Source of the DNA: Candidatus Zixiibacteriota bacterium
Lineage (GTDB): Bacteria > Zixibacteria > MSB-5A5 > WJJR01
Assembly (NCBI GenBank): GCA_014729565.1
Contig: WJJR01000422.1
Location: forward strand, 1 to 9,486
Reading direction: 5' to 3'
DNA length: 9,486 bases
Under the pieces are notes generated by a model that did not search any database, was not told the DNA's origin, and saw only the letters and a program-made list of their open reading frames with translations. The position numbers and the translations under genes are program-made. This document shows, piece after piece, positions 1 through 6,095 of the stretch. Every line of letters begins with the position of its first letter. Position 1 is the stretch's first letter.

Positions 1-500
1 ACCCGATACTGGAATTCGACGTGGTCGGGGAGGAAATCGTTGACATCGCGCAATTTGCCGCCACGGTCTTCGTACTCGGTCGTTCCAGCCGGCACTTCAC
101 CCACGGTATCCCAAACGTGGGGCACCAGCCGCCAGACCGCTTCGTTGTAGACCGCGCTGTGGAACAAGCGGTACTGCCCCCCCGGAGGCTGCTCGACCGG
201 ATCGAACGGCCCTTCAAAGCGCGGGGTCCGTTCAATGCGATACAGCATCACATTGTTCTTGCCCGCACCGTCATCCGGCGAGGTATTCCATTGCACAAGC
301 AAGGCATGACCATGGTCATTACGCGCATCCCGCGCCCGCACGTTCGAGGGCGGCAGTGGGCCAACCGGCAGCTTGTCCACCTCGGCCGTATCGGCGGGCT
401 GATCTTGTGCGTGGGAGTCTATTGGGAGGAACAGACCAAACAGAACAGCACAGGCCGCGAGTGGGATCAGAATCATGAGATGTCGGACTCGGCAAACCAT
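1..500 (-). CDS. Secreted FN3-domain protein, partial (3' end beyond window)
   Basis: An uninterrupted minus-strand reading frame runs from ATG at 500-498 to the left edge without a stop, giving 166 visible residues. Residues 1-31 form a signal peptide: basic start (R4, R6, H7), hydrophobic core 8-27, and a likely cut after S-H-A at 31, just before Q-D. Residues about 46-140 look like a fibronectin type III fold: PSNVRARD opening strand, LLVQWNTSPDDG, a YRIER strand, and a closing WDTVGEVPAGTTEYED element like the ends of other FN3 repeats. A TAG lies in frame shortly upstream (529-527), which supports this start; a GAGGG sits 10 bases before it, a slightly long ribosome-site distance. FN3 domains usually mediate binding. 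The full role is unknown because the rest of the protein is missing. It resembles the front end of the two DUF6754 proteins in this window but is not a close copy of them. Confidence 0.8.
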   Translation of the reverse strand, partial: MVCRVRHLMILIPLAACAVLFGLFLPIDSHAQDQPADTAEVDKLPVGPLPPSNVRARDARNDHGHALLVQWNTSPDDGAGKNNVMLYRIERTPRFEGPFDPVEQPPGGQYRLFHSAVYNEAVWRLVPHVWDTVGEVPAGTTEYEDRGGKLRDVNDFLPDHVEFQYR

Positions 501-526
501 AGGAGCGCTGCCCTCAAAGGCCCCCT

Positions 527-555
527 AAGTTAAGCCAGCGTTTTTCCGGATGCAA
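527..555 (-). promoter_or_regulatory. Weak promoter candidate for the FN3 gene
   Basis: On the minus strand TTGCAT (555-550) and TAACTT (532-527) are separated by 17 bases, each matching the sigma-70 consensus at three positions. The leader to the ATG at 500 would be about 20 bases. The gap 501-648 separates divergent genes, so a promoter for each strand is expected here, but the match is poor. Confidence 0.25.
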
Positions 556-560
556 CGCTT

Positions 561-566
561 TTGACA
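561..566 (+). promoter_or_regulatory. Possible -35 box of the plus-strand gene
   Basis: A perfect TTGACA (561-566) lies upstream of the plus-strand membrane-protein gene. No convincing -10 box is found 16-18 bases downstream (the sequence there is around TTGGAAAC). If it is used, transcription would begin near 595, after the TTG at 583, which favours the later ATG at 649 as start codon. Confidence 0.25.
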
Positions 567-648
567 GCAGGATTGTGCACACTTGGAAACGGTCCCCACC
601 CAAGGATTCATCTGGGCACCGCGGGGGGAGAGCGTATCAAGTGCCGGT

Positions 649-1062
649 ATGGGCAACCACGGCGAATCTGAATCCCAAGAGCACGATGGGCTCCTGCGCT
701 GGATGTACTACGCCGGGCTGATCGCCAAGGTCGGTGTGGTGGCGCTCCAGATGACGGGAGTCCGGGGTGGCTTCATCACCAGCTACGGCGCCGACATGGC
801 TGGGCCGGTCTGGATGTACACGGCCCTGCGCCGGAGAGTCACCGTTCTGAGATACCTCTACCGTCCGCTACCGTCACCCGTCCTAACCGCGGTATTCGTC
901 TTTCTCGTCGGAACAGTCTGGGAACTCTGCCAGACCGTCGATCTCGGCGCGGTCATCAGACAGATCACCCGCGGACGATTCGACCCCTACGACATCGTTG
1001 CCTATGCCGCCAGCCTGATCGCTTGCGTGATCGTTGACGTCTACAGCCGGCAGCGCAGCTGA
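649..1062 (+). CDS. Small integral membrane protein, VanZ/DUF2809-like
   Basis: This frame encodes 137 residues from ATG 649. An upstream TTG at 583 would add 22 residues rich in polar and small amino acids, and it overlaps a possible -35/-10 region, so the ATG is preferred; neither start has a well-placed ribosome site. Hydrophobic segments lie at about 20-36, 78-96 and 117-132. A Y-x-x-D-x-x-x-P-x-x-x-Y pattern (SYGADMAGPVWMY) is followed by a basic loop. A second element combines WELCQ with G-R-F-D-P-Y-D-I-V-A-Y before the last helix. That pairing recalls VanZ-like and DUF2809 small membrane proteins, whose function is mostly unknown outside VanZ itself. The family call is from memory of the motif style and is uncertain. 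It is divergent from the FN3 gene and convergent with the cold-shock gene. Confidence 0.6.
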   Translation: MGNHGESESQEHDGLLRWMYYAGLIAKVGVVALQMTGVRGGFITSYGADMAGPVWMYTALRRRVTVLRYLYRPLPSPVLTAVFVFLVGTVWELCQTVDLGAVIRQITRGRFDPYDIVAYAASLIACVIVDVYSRQRS

Positions 1063-1070
1063 CATCACAC

Positions 1071-1106
1071 AAAAACGCCCCACCCCGCGAAACGCGGGGC
1101 AGGGCG
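1071..1106 (-). terminator. Intrinsic terminator of the cold-shock gene
   Basis: A perfect 7-bp GC stem (CCCCGCG 1083-1089 with CGCGGGG 1093-1099) has an AAA loop in plus-strand reading. It is extended across a CA/CA internal loop by CGCCC (1076-1080) pairing with GGGCG (1102-1106). On the minus strand it is followed at once by GTTTTTG (T tract at 1075-1071). It lies 33 bases past the stop codon of the cold-shock gene. In plus orientation the hairpin also follows the membrane-protein stop (1062), but there is no T tract, so termination in that direction would be weaker. Confidence 0.85.
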
Positions 1107-1138
1107 GGCAAATTCCGTGCTACGTCAACCGCTGGGGG

Positions 1139-1339
1139 TTAGAGCTTACGCACGTTGGATGCCTGCGGTCCCTTCGGACCATCGGCGATCTCGAATTCCA
1201 CGCGATCGCCTTCAGCAAGGCTCTTGAATCCCTGCGAATCGATCGCAGAGTAGTGCACGAACACGTCCTGGCCACCCTCTTGCGAGATGAAGCCAAAACC
1301 CTTGCTGTCGTTGAACCACTTGACTGTGCCTTCCGGCAT
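1139..1339 (-). CDS. csp: Cold-shock domain protein (CspA family)
   Basis: This 66-residue protein has the standard length of the single-domain CspA family. It is a cytoplasmic five-stranded beta barrel that binds single-stranded RNA and DNA, acting as an RNA chaperone or transcription antiterminator. Visible marks are the opening MPEGTVKWFNDSKGFGFI, which includes RNP1 (KGFGFI), then RNP2 (DVFVHYSAI), then a V-E-F-E strand and a closing G-P-K-G-P-Q-A-S-N-V. The start is ATG 1339-1337 because AAAGGAA lies 7 bases before it and the family begins there; the 14 codons upstream in frame belong to the leader. It sits alone between its own long leader and a strong terminator. Whether it is cold-inducible or constitutive cannot be told from the sequence. 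Confidence 0.97.
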   Translation of the reverse strand: MPEGTVKWFNDSKGFGFISQEGGQDVFVHYSAIDSQGFKSLAEGDRVEFEIADGPKGPQASNVRKL

Positions 1340-1346
1340 GTTACAC

Positions 1347-1353
1347 TTCCTTT
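1347..1353 (-). promoter_or_regulatory. Ribosome binding site of csp
   Basis: AAAGGAA lies 7 bases before ATG 1339. It decides the start in favour of the 66-residue form rather than an in-frame start at 1381. Confidence 0.85.
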
Positions 1354-1398
1354 GTTGCTCTGGGACGAATCGGCATCCCAAGTCCGTTGGCCCCCATT

Positions 1399-1416
1399 GG
1401 CCGTTTGAAACTGGCC
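1399..1416. repeat. Near-palindrome in the csp leader
   Basis: GGCC-GTTT-G-AAAC-T-GGCC is symmetric except for one extra base. It is preceded by two copies of TTGGCC (1387-1392 and 1397-1402). It lies about 60-77 bases before the csp start codon, inside the predicted leader. It could be a protein-binding site or an RNA structural element. As an RNA hairpin the inner loop would be a single base, so the stem would have to open at its tip. Confidence 0.4.
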
Positions 1417-1629
1417 GGTCTTTTCTTGGATTCAGTTTCTCGAGGAGTTGTGACGAGTGCTGTACTGTGTTCCTTCGATCAGAGCCGGTGTTTCACTTTC
1501 TGTTACTATGATATAATACGTCCTTTTGTACGCCAAAACCTCATCTTTCTTATCGTCACAGGTGGTTTCTGCCTTTACCAATGACACCTGACTTACCCCG
1601 GTACTCCATTGCAGGATCCGTTGGACACC

Positions 1630-2373
1630 CTATCCCAACAGCCCCAACCAATCTCCCAGCAGGAACTGGAACCGCCCCACCAACAGTGAGATACGGGCCA
1701 TCACCGTATAGCCGAACCCGGCCCCGAAGGTGATCATCAGAATCCAGATACCGATCCGCGAGCCGACGCCGAACGCCCCTTTGTGCTCCTTCGAGAAGAA
1801 GAAGTAAATCAGCCCGCAGAATACCCCGAGGAAGATCACAATGTTCGAAATCGAGGTCAGCGTATCCAGACTGCCGTTTTCAAGCACGACCAACGGCACC
1901 ATCGATGAGTTGATCTGCCCCAGAAGGTCGGACGCCATATAGCGGATGAAATTAAGCCCGGCAGTCGTGCCGACAATAAACGCCAGTGACCAGCGCGAAA
2001 TCCACGGCCCCTTCGGTGACAGCCGCCACAGGAGCATAATCCCCAGTACCGCCGGGATCAGATAGAAGTAGTTCGCGGGTTGATCGGCAATCGCCGGGAC
2101 AAACGGACGCACAATCGGCGGATGCAGCTTGCCGATGAGATTCGGAATCAAAACCGTCCAGAATCCCATCGTCATCCAGTACGCCGCCGACACCCCAACA
2201 AACAAGTGCTCCGCGGCCTTGTAGAAGATGTTGTCTTTATACAGGAAACTCAGAATCGACAATGTCAGGAAGGCGCCCAGAGTAATGTAGAAGCCCTTCA
2301 GCGCCGTCGACACGACAAACGCCAGTACAACGACCAGGAAGCCGAGTAAATACCAAATGGCCCGACGTTCCAC
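1630..2373 (-). CDS. Module protein A4: polytopic membrane protein of unknown function
   Basis: This protein has 247 residues, almost all hydrophobic, with about seven membrane segments near 6-22, 27-44, 54-75, 101-116, 125-142, 167-184 and 196-218. I recognise no characterised family. Marks shared with its paralogue B4 are SFLYKDN and YK near 42-52, WISRW near 124-128, YFFFSKEHKGAFG near 180-192, and a C-terminal stretch of FGYTVM, R-x-S-L-L, GR and GDWL. The charged S-K-E-H-K-G loop between two helices is the most constrained polar segment, so it may be a contact or functional site. The start is GTG 2373-2371, chosen because GGGGAG lies 8 bases before it and the gap to the A3 stop is only 3 bases. 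It is the last gene of the second module copy. Identity with B4 is moderate by eye. Confidence 0.88.
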   Translation of the reverse strand: MERRAIWYLLGFLVVVLAFVVSTALKGFYITLGAFLTLSILSFLYKDNIFYKAAEHLFVGVSAAYWMTMGFWTVLIPNLIGKLHPPIVRPFVPAIADQPANYFYLIPAVLGIMLLWRLSPKGPWISRWSLAFIVGTTAGLNFIRYMASDLLGQINSSMVPLVVLENGSLDTLTSISNIVIFLGVFCGLIYFFFSKEHKGAFGVGSRIGIWILMITFGAGFGYTVMARISLLVGRFQFLLGDWLGLLG

Positions 2374-2376
2374 GGT

Positions 2377-3261
2377 TTACGCTCCCCGACCCGTTGTCTG
2401 CTTCTTGCGCGTGGCGAAGTAGGCCACGTTGCCGATCACGATGAACAGCATAATCACAATATGCGCCACTGCCTGCGGGCCCATCATGTCCAGCCCCGGC
2501 GTGGTGGCAGTCTCAAAGCGCGGATAACGGCGCATCAATTCCGCTTCGTATTCGGCCGCCCCCTTGATTCCACCCATCAGTCCCAGAAGCTGCGACGGAT
2601 AGTACGGGTACAACAGCGGCGCCGACACGGCCGTCACACCACCGGCCACCGGGACATTGCCCGGATCGCCGGCAAACAACACCCACTCCTTGACACCCGG
2701 AAACCCGCCGCCAAACGCCAGAATCATATCGAAATTCCGCAGATTGCGAATCGACGCCATCATCGGAATCGAATCAATTGCCGTGCCCCTCACATCGGTC
2801 GTGTACATCTTCTTCAGGTCGGTCAGGATGACATTGATCAGACCCTGATTCCCCGACTTGTAGCCGATATTGACATAGTCTTCACCGTATTGGTAATCCG
2901 GGAACTCGGGTTCCAGTATGCGGTGGATCGTCTCGTCGGCGATGTTCTGTCCCGTCGGCCATAATGCCATGATGTAAATATCGAGATTCTTCGTCGCCGC
3001 GTGACGTATGGTGGCATCGACCATCGGCTGGATTTCCGGCACCGTCGACGGCGAGTAATCAAACGACAACAGTACCTTCGATCCCTCCGGCAAATTATCG
3101 ACACGCTCAAAGATCGATCCAACAATCGGTGAGACCTGTTCCGAGAACACCACGTTGAACAGCAGCGGGATGGCGACGGCCAGTGCAATGAACAAGAACA
3201 CCACGCGCCGGTCGAGCGCCTGTACTTTATCCATGAAAGTTTGTGGTGTACCGTTAGGCAT
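2377..3261 (-). CDS. Module protein A3: double-anchored extracytoplasmic protein of unknown function
   Basis: From ATG 3261 the protein has 294 residues. A helix at about 19-38 is preceded by DRR and a helix at about 266-284 is followed by RKK. The positive-inside rule therefore puts both ends in the cytoplasm and residues 40-265 outside. The outer domain alternates strands and helices in a way that suggests an alpha/beta fold: SKVLLSFDY, E-I-Q-P-M then a helix, DIYIMALWP, YGEDYVNIGY, a glycine-rich GGGFPGVKEWV, and LLGLMGGIKGAAEYE near the end. I see no catalytic motif I can name. ATG is preferred over two TTG codons just upstream: AGGA lies 6 bases before it, and from here the protein aligns residue for residue with B3 (both have N-G at 3-4 and DRRV at 17-20). 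It begins 15 bases after A2 stops. Confidence 0.88.
   Translation of the reverse strand: MPNGTPQTFMDKVQALDRRVVFLFIALAVAIPLLFNVVFSEQVSPIVGSIFERVDNLPEGSKVLLSFDYSPSTVPEIQPMVDATIRHAATKNLDIYIMALWPTGQNIADETIHRILEPEFPDYQYGEDYVNIGYKSGNQGLINVILTDLKKMYTTDVRGTAIDSIPMMASIRNLRNFDMILAFGGGFPGVKEWVLFAGDPGNVPVAGGVTAVSAPLLYPYYPSQLLGLMGGIKGAAEYEAELMRRYPRFETATTPGLDMMGPQAVAHIVIMLFIVIGNVAYFATRKKQTTGRGA
2382..2387 (-). promoter_or_regulatory. Ribosome binding site of A4
   Basis: GGGGAG lies 8 bases before the GTG start and inside the last codons of A3. This placement points to translational coupling of A4 to A3. Confidence 0.7.
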
Positions 3262-3267
3262 CAACAA

Positions 3268-3271
3268 TCCT
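3268..3271 (-). promoter_or_regulatory. Ribosome binding site of A3
   Basis: AGGA lies 6 bases before ATG 3261, within the 15-base gap after the A2 stop. It supports the ATG over the TTG codons at 3267 and 3264. Confidence 0.6.
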
Positions 3272-3276
3272 GCTTC

Positions 3277-4065
3277 CTACTCGCGGTCCGATCCGAGATA
3301 CGTCCGCTCAACACCCAAAATGACACGCAGCGACATCGCAATCACACCGAGCGCAATACCAATCAAAATGGCACGCTGCCCCGCCAAATTGGGCACGGCC
3401 ATAATCCAGTTCGCCAGATTCGGTACATGGAGAAACGACAGGCTTTCGGGCATCCAGCCGGTCGCATAAGCGCCGGCGGGCGTCCGTCCCAACAGGATGA
3501 TGAAGGCTGTCGCCAGGAGAATCGTCGCCTCCGGACTCTTCGCCCGGAAGGCACGATACGATGCCGATGCCACAAAGAACGCCAGCAATGCATACATCGT
3601 CGCCTGCAACGGATTAAACATGTAAATGTAGAACTGCTGGAAGGTCGACAACGGATGCGTGACATTTCCGCCCCAACCATCCGGATTGCCGATCTTGAAC
3701 AATCCCACATACAGCATCGCCACAAATCCGGCGAGCGTGATAAACGAAAAGAACCAATCCCTGCCGCGTTTGTCTTCCAGTCCTCCAAACGCCAGGAAGG
3801 GGAACTCGATCAAAAAGGTCAGCGGCCAGAATCCGCCGGTCTTCTTCGCTGCGGCGATCGACAACTTGATCCCACGCGTGAACTTGCCACCGTGGATGCG
3901 AATCAAGTTGCCGCCGCCCAGGATAAAGGCGAAGACCGCAATGATGTCGAAGTACAGTGAGAAATTCTCACCGAGACGCCCGAACGGATAATGCGGAATA
4001 AACGCCGCGATGATGAGCACGGAGCCCACAACAAACGTAATGATCAGCGGTACCTGACGTCTCAT
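3277..4065 (-). CDS. Module protein A2: polytopic membrane protein of unknown function
   Basis: This protein has 262 residues and about six to eight membrane segments, clear at 5-23, 36-54, 104-123, 150-180, 190-204 and 228-252. The middle (about 60-100) is more polar than in its paralogue and may hold fewer helices. The C-terminal half carries the shared core: N/S-P-L-x-A-T-M, then LAFFVASASYRAFRA, E-A-T, L-G-R, and later AGQRAI, IGIALG and ILG-x-ER ending in LG. The shared SYRAFRA segment is basic and sits at the end of a helix, so it probably faces the cytoplasm. The start ATG 4065 aligns with B2 (M-R-R-Q-V-P-L-I-I-T against M-K-R-E-I-P-L-I-I-T). Only 4 bases separate it from the A1 stop, which fits coupled translation. 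No known family is recognised. Confidence 0.88.
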   Translation of the reverse strand: MRRQVPLIITFVVGSVLIIAAFIPHYPFGRLGENFSLYFDIIAVFAFILGGGNLIRIHGGKFTRGIKLSIAAAKKTGGFWPLTFLIEFPFLAFGGLEDKRGRDWFFSFITLAGFVAMLYVGLFKIGNPDGWGGNVTHPLSTFQQFYIYMFNPLQATMYALLAFFVASASYRAFRAKSPEATILLATAFIILLGRTPAGAYATGWMPESLSFLHVPNLANWIMAVPNLAGQRAILIGIALGVIAMSLRVILGVERTYLGSDRE

Positions 4066-4069
4066 CGCA

Positions 4070-5332
4070 CTAATTCAACAGGAACTGATCCTGCACCCAC
4101 TGGGCGGCATTGTTAATCGTTTCTGCGCCGGTCAACTGCGCAAGTGTGAACAGCCCAACACCGGCCAAAATCGCCAGCATCGCGACCAGCTTGCCGACGT
4201 CCTGCCCCTTCAGCGACCCCAACTGCTTCGGTTCATTCGAGAGATACGCCGACGCGGCGAACAACTCTTCACCGATCAACGTGTAATCACACGCCGCAAC
4301 AAAGAACGGCAACTGCGCCGGCATGGCAGTGCCGGCAATCTGAATCGCACCGATCGAGTTACCGGTTTCGGCCATAATCAGCGACTCGGCAAAAAACGCC
4401 CCCATGTAAAAACAGGTCGCCGGCTTGTCGCGCACCATGATCCCGTCGACCGCAGCGACATAACCGAACTGCTCGTCGGTGACGTAATGCACGGCATCAT
4501 CGGAGTACGCATCCGGCCGCCCCACGGAAATGTACGCGGCCTTGATCGTCTCACGCGCCGTCGACATCACAATCGATCGCGACGTTGGCACATCGATCCT
4601 GGTGTCATACTCGGCAATTGTCCGTGCGACATACCCCAATATGGTCACACCGGCAACGGTCTGAACATCGTCCATATCTTGAATGCCGGGGATGTACAGA
4701 ATCGGCCGGCCCATTTCGGTCGCGCGTCCGATCGCGTCATGCACCGCTTCCAATCCGGCGATGCGGCGGATAAACAGTTGCTTGCCCTTACGCGCCGACG
4801 CGATGAAATAGAGAATTGCCGCAGATATGATAAGGCCGATAATGAAAACATTCGTGCGATTCGTGTTAAACCACTGCGGACTCGACTGCACCGGGCCGAT
4901 CACGTCCGATTCGGCGCGGCCACCATCCCGCGACGCGGTCACGACAACGTAATAGTAGGTCGAATCATCCGAGGTCGTTGCATCCTCGAATCGCTCTGAA
5001 CCGGGCGCGGCAAATCCCACCGAATGGAAGGGCACATTGTCGGCGTCGATCGTCCGACGAATCTCATACCCGATGACGGTAATGCCCTCGGCGTCGATGC
5101 CGGTATCGTCCGCCGACTGGTCCCAGAACACCGTGATCGAGCCACCTTCATCACCGGGTGTATCTTCCCCTCGCACATTCGTGGCCGGGGCCGGCGCCTC
5201 GGCAACGGGAGCCGTCTCTTGCAGCGTATCCGCCGGTGCGGGCTGCGTGGTGTCATCTTGTGCAACAGCAAAAACCGCCCATGCCGTGACGGCCAGGAGG
5301 AGAAGAATCGAGCGAACAAACGAGCGGTTCAT
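4070..5332 (-). CDS. Module protein A1: FN3 and DUF6754 membrane protein
   Basis: This protein has 420 residues. A signal peptide covers 1-24, with a likely cut at F-A-V-A before Q-D-D. A proline- and alanine-rich linker leads to an FN3 domain at about 49-150 (TNVRGED, ITVFWDQSADD, YEIRR, STYYYVVVTA). A membrane helix at about 161-180 is followed by RKGKQLFIRR, whose positive charge puts the next domain in the cytoplasm. That domain (about 185-377) is the conserved part and matches what I recall of DUF6754: GRATEMGRPILYIPGI, IAGLEA, AETGNSIGAIQIAGT, QLPFFVAACD, GEELFAASAYLS and LGSLKGQDVGK. A last helix lies at about 380-400. In the cytoplasmic domain it is about 75% identical to B1 by eye; the FN3 part is far more diverged. 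No clear ribosome site precedes the ATG, and the gap from B4 is 31 bases. The function is unknown. Confidence 0.92.
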   Translation of the reverse strand: MNRSFVRSILLLLAVTAWAVFAVAQDDTTQPAPADTLQETAPVAEAPAPATNVRGEDTPGDEGGSITVFWDQSADDTGIDAEGITVIGYEIRRTIDADNVPFHSVGFAAPGSERFEDATTSDDSTYYYVVVTASRDGGRAESDVIGPVQSSPQWFNTNRTNVFIIGLIISAAILYFIASARKGKQLFIRRIAGLEAVHDAIGRATEMGRPILYIPGIQDMDDVQTVAGVTILGYVARTIAEYDTRIDVPTSRSIVMSTARETIKAAYISVGRPDAYSDDAVHYVTDEQFGYVAAVDGIMVRDKPATCFYMGAFFAESLIMAETGNSIGAIQIAGTAMPAQLPFFVAACDYTLIGEELFAASAYLSNEPKQLGSLKGQDVGKLVAMLAILAGVGLFTLAQLTGAETINNAAQWVQDQFLLN

Positions 5333-5363
5333 TGGGCGAATATAGCACAGACCACAGGCTGCG

Positions 5364-6080
5364 CTACAGAATTAATTGGAGCCAGTCTCCAAACAGAAAG
5401 TCCATGCGACCGATCAACAGCGACATACGACTCATGACCGTGTACCCAAACGACGCGCCAAAGGTGATCATTAGAAACCAGATGCCCACCTTGGCCGACG
5501 TGCCAAACGCACCTTTGTGTTCCTTGGAGAAGAAGAAGTAAATCACCCCGGTGATCGTTCCGATCATCACCGTCAGATTGCCGATCGACTGATACCAGTT
5601 CAGCGACCCGTCGGCCGCATACTCCTGAATCGGCATGATCGTGTTCTGCAACTGCAGCATCGCATTCGACTGCAGGTAGGTGATAAACCACAGACCCGCT
5701 GTCGCTCCGACAATCACCGACAACGGCCAACGTGAAATCCAGCCAATGCTTGGCACCAGACGCATCAGCATCATGATGCCCAGAATGGCGACGACGTAAT
5801 ACGGAATCGCGCCGCTGCCCACCGGATCGGCCACCAACGGATCGATCAGCTTCGCCAGCAGGTTCTGGTAGTACAGCGAGACAAACCAGTATCCCGCCGA
5901 AATCCCCACGAAGACCGCCTCGCAGAACTTGTACATCGGGTTGTCTTTGTAGAGGAAGGAAAAAATCCCGAGCGTGAAGAACGCCGCCAATGTCAACGCA
6001 AACCCATAACTGTTTGCCGACAGCACAAACAGAATGGCCGAAACCACGAGGACGAGGATGGTTGATGGACGCAGATTCAT
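5364..6080 (-). CDS. Module protein B4: polytopic membrane protein of unknown function
   Basis: This is the paralogue of A4: 238 residues and about seven membrane segments near 6-21, 26-43, 52-70, 92-107, 118-135, 165-183 and 194-216. It keeps the same marks, FSFLYKDN with YK, WISRW, YFFFSKEHKGAFG, then MITFGASFGYTVM, R-x-S-L-L-I-G-R and GDWL. The loop between helices 3 and 4 is shorter than in A4, and that loop plus the segment after helix 5 (about 136-160) are the most diverged parts. The start ATG 6080 lies 15 bases after the B3 stop, with only a weak GGAT ribosome-site match. It closes the first module copy; A1 starts 31 bases beyond its stop. No characterised family is recognised. Confidence 0.88.
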   Translation of the reverse strand: MNLRPSTILVLVVSAILFVLSANSYGFALTLAAFFTLGIFSFLYKDNPMYKFCEAVFVGISAGYWFVSLYYQNLLAKLIDPLVADPVGSGAIPYYVVAILGIMMLMRLVPSIGWISRWPLSVIVGATAGLWFITYLQSNAMLQLQNTIMPIQEYAADGSLNWYQSIGNLTVMIGTITGVIYFFFSKEHKGAFGTSAKVGIWFLMITFGASFGYTVMSRMSLLIGRMDFLFGDWLQLIL

Positions 6081-6095
6081 ATCAATCCACAGTGC

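Larger units (their letters stand above)
1340..1629 (-). promoter_or_regulatory. csp promoter region and long 5' leader
   Basis: This 290-base gene-free stretch separates the last module gene from csp. The best minus-strand -10 box is TATTAT (1518-1513, five of six consensus positions). No good -35 box is seen upstream of it (GGTTTTGG lies somewhat too close). Transcription starting near 1506 would give a leader of about 165 bases, comparable with the long leader of Escherichia coli cspA. The stretch also carries the palindrome at 1399-1416. An inverted CAGGTG/CACCTG pair (around 1559-1590) has no T tract, so I see no intrinsic terminator for the module here. No protein-coding gene is supported in it. 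Confidence 0.45.

Noticed and set aside
21..533. 170-residue plus-strand open frame
   Set aside because: It lies opposite the FN3 gene with signal peptide. Its translation is arginine/histidine-rich with no domain, as expected for the shadow of a GC-rich gene.
1340..1381. 14-codon N-terminal extension of the cold-shock protein
   Set aside because: The CspA family starts at the ATG at 1339, which has its own ribosome site; the extension is part of the leader.
1512..1517. Perfect plus-strand TATAAT
   Set aside because: No -35 box is spaced correctly and no plus-strand gene lies downstream. It is better read as the complement of the minus-strand TATTAT -10 box, though a small plus-strand RNA cannot be excluded.
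1287..1584. Two plus-strand open frames (1287-1511 and 1387-1584) in the csp leader region
   Set aside because: They have no motif and no credible ribosome site, and they cover the csp gene and its leader.
1559..1590. CAGGTG/CACCTG inverted repeat as module terminator
   Set aside because: The loop is about 20 bases and no T tract follows on the minus strand, so it does not fit an intrinsic terminator.
3241..3960. 239-residue plus-strand open frame across A2 and A3
   Set aside because: Its composition is dominated by R, Q, H and G with no hydrophobic core or known motif, and it lies antisense to genes supported by paralogues. The same holds for plus-strand frames at 2461-2964, 4487-4999, 6168-6605 and 8209-8607.
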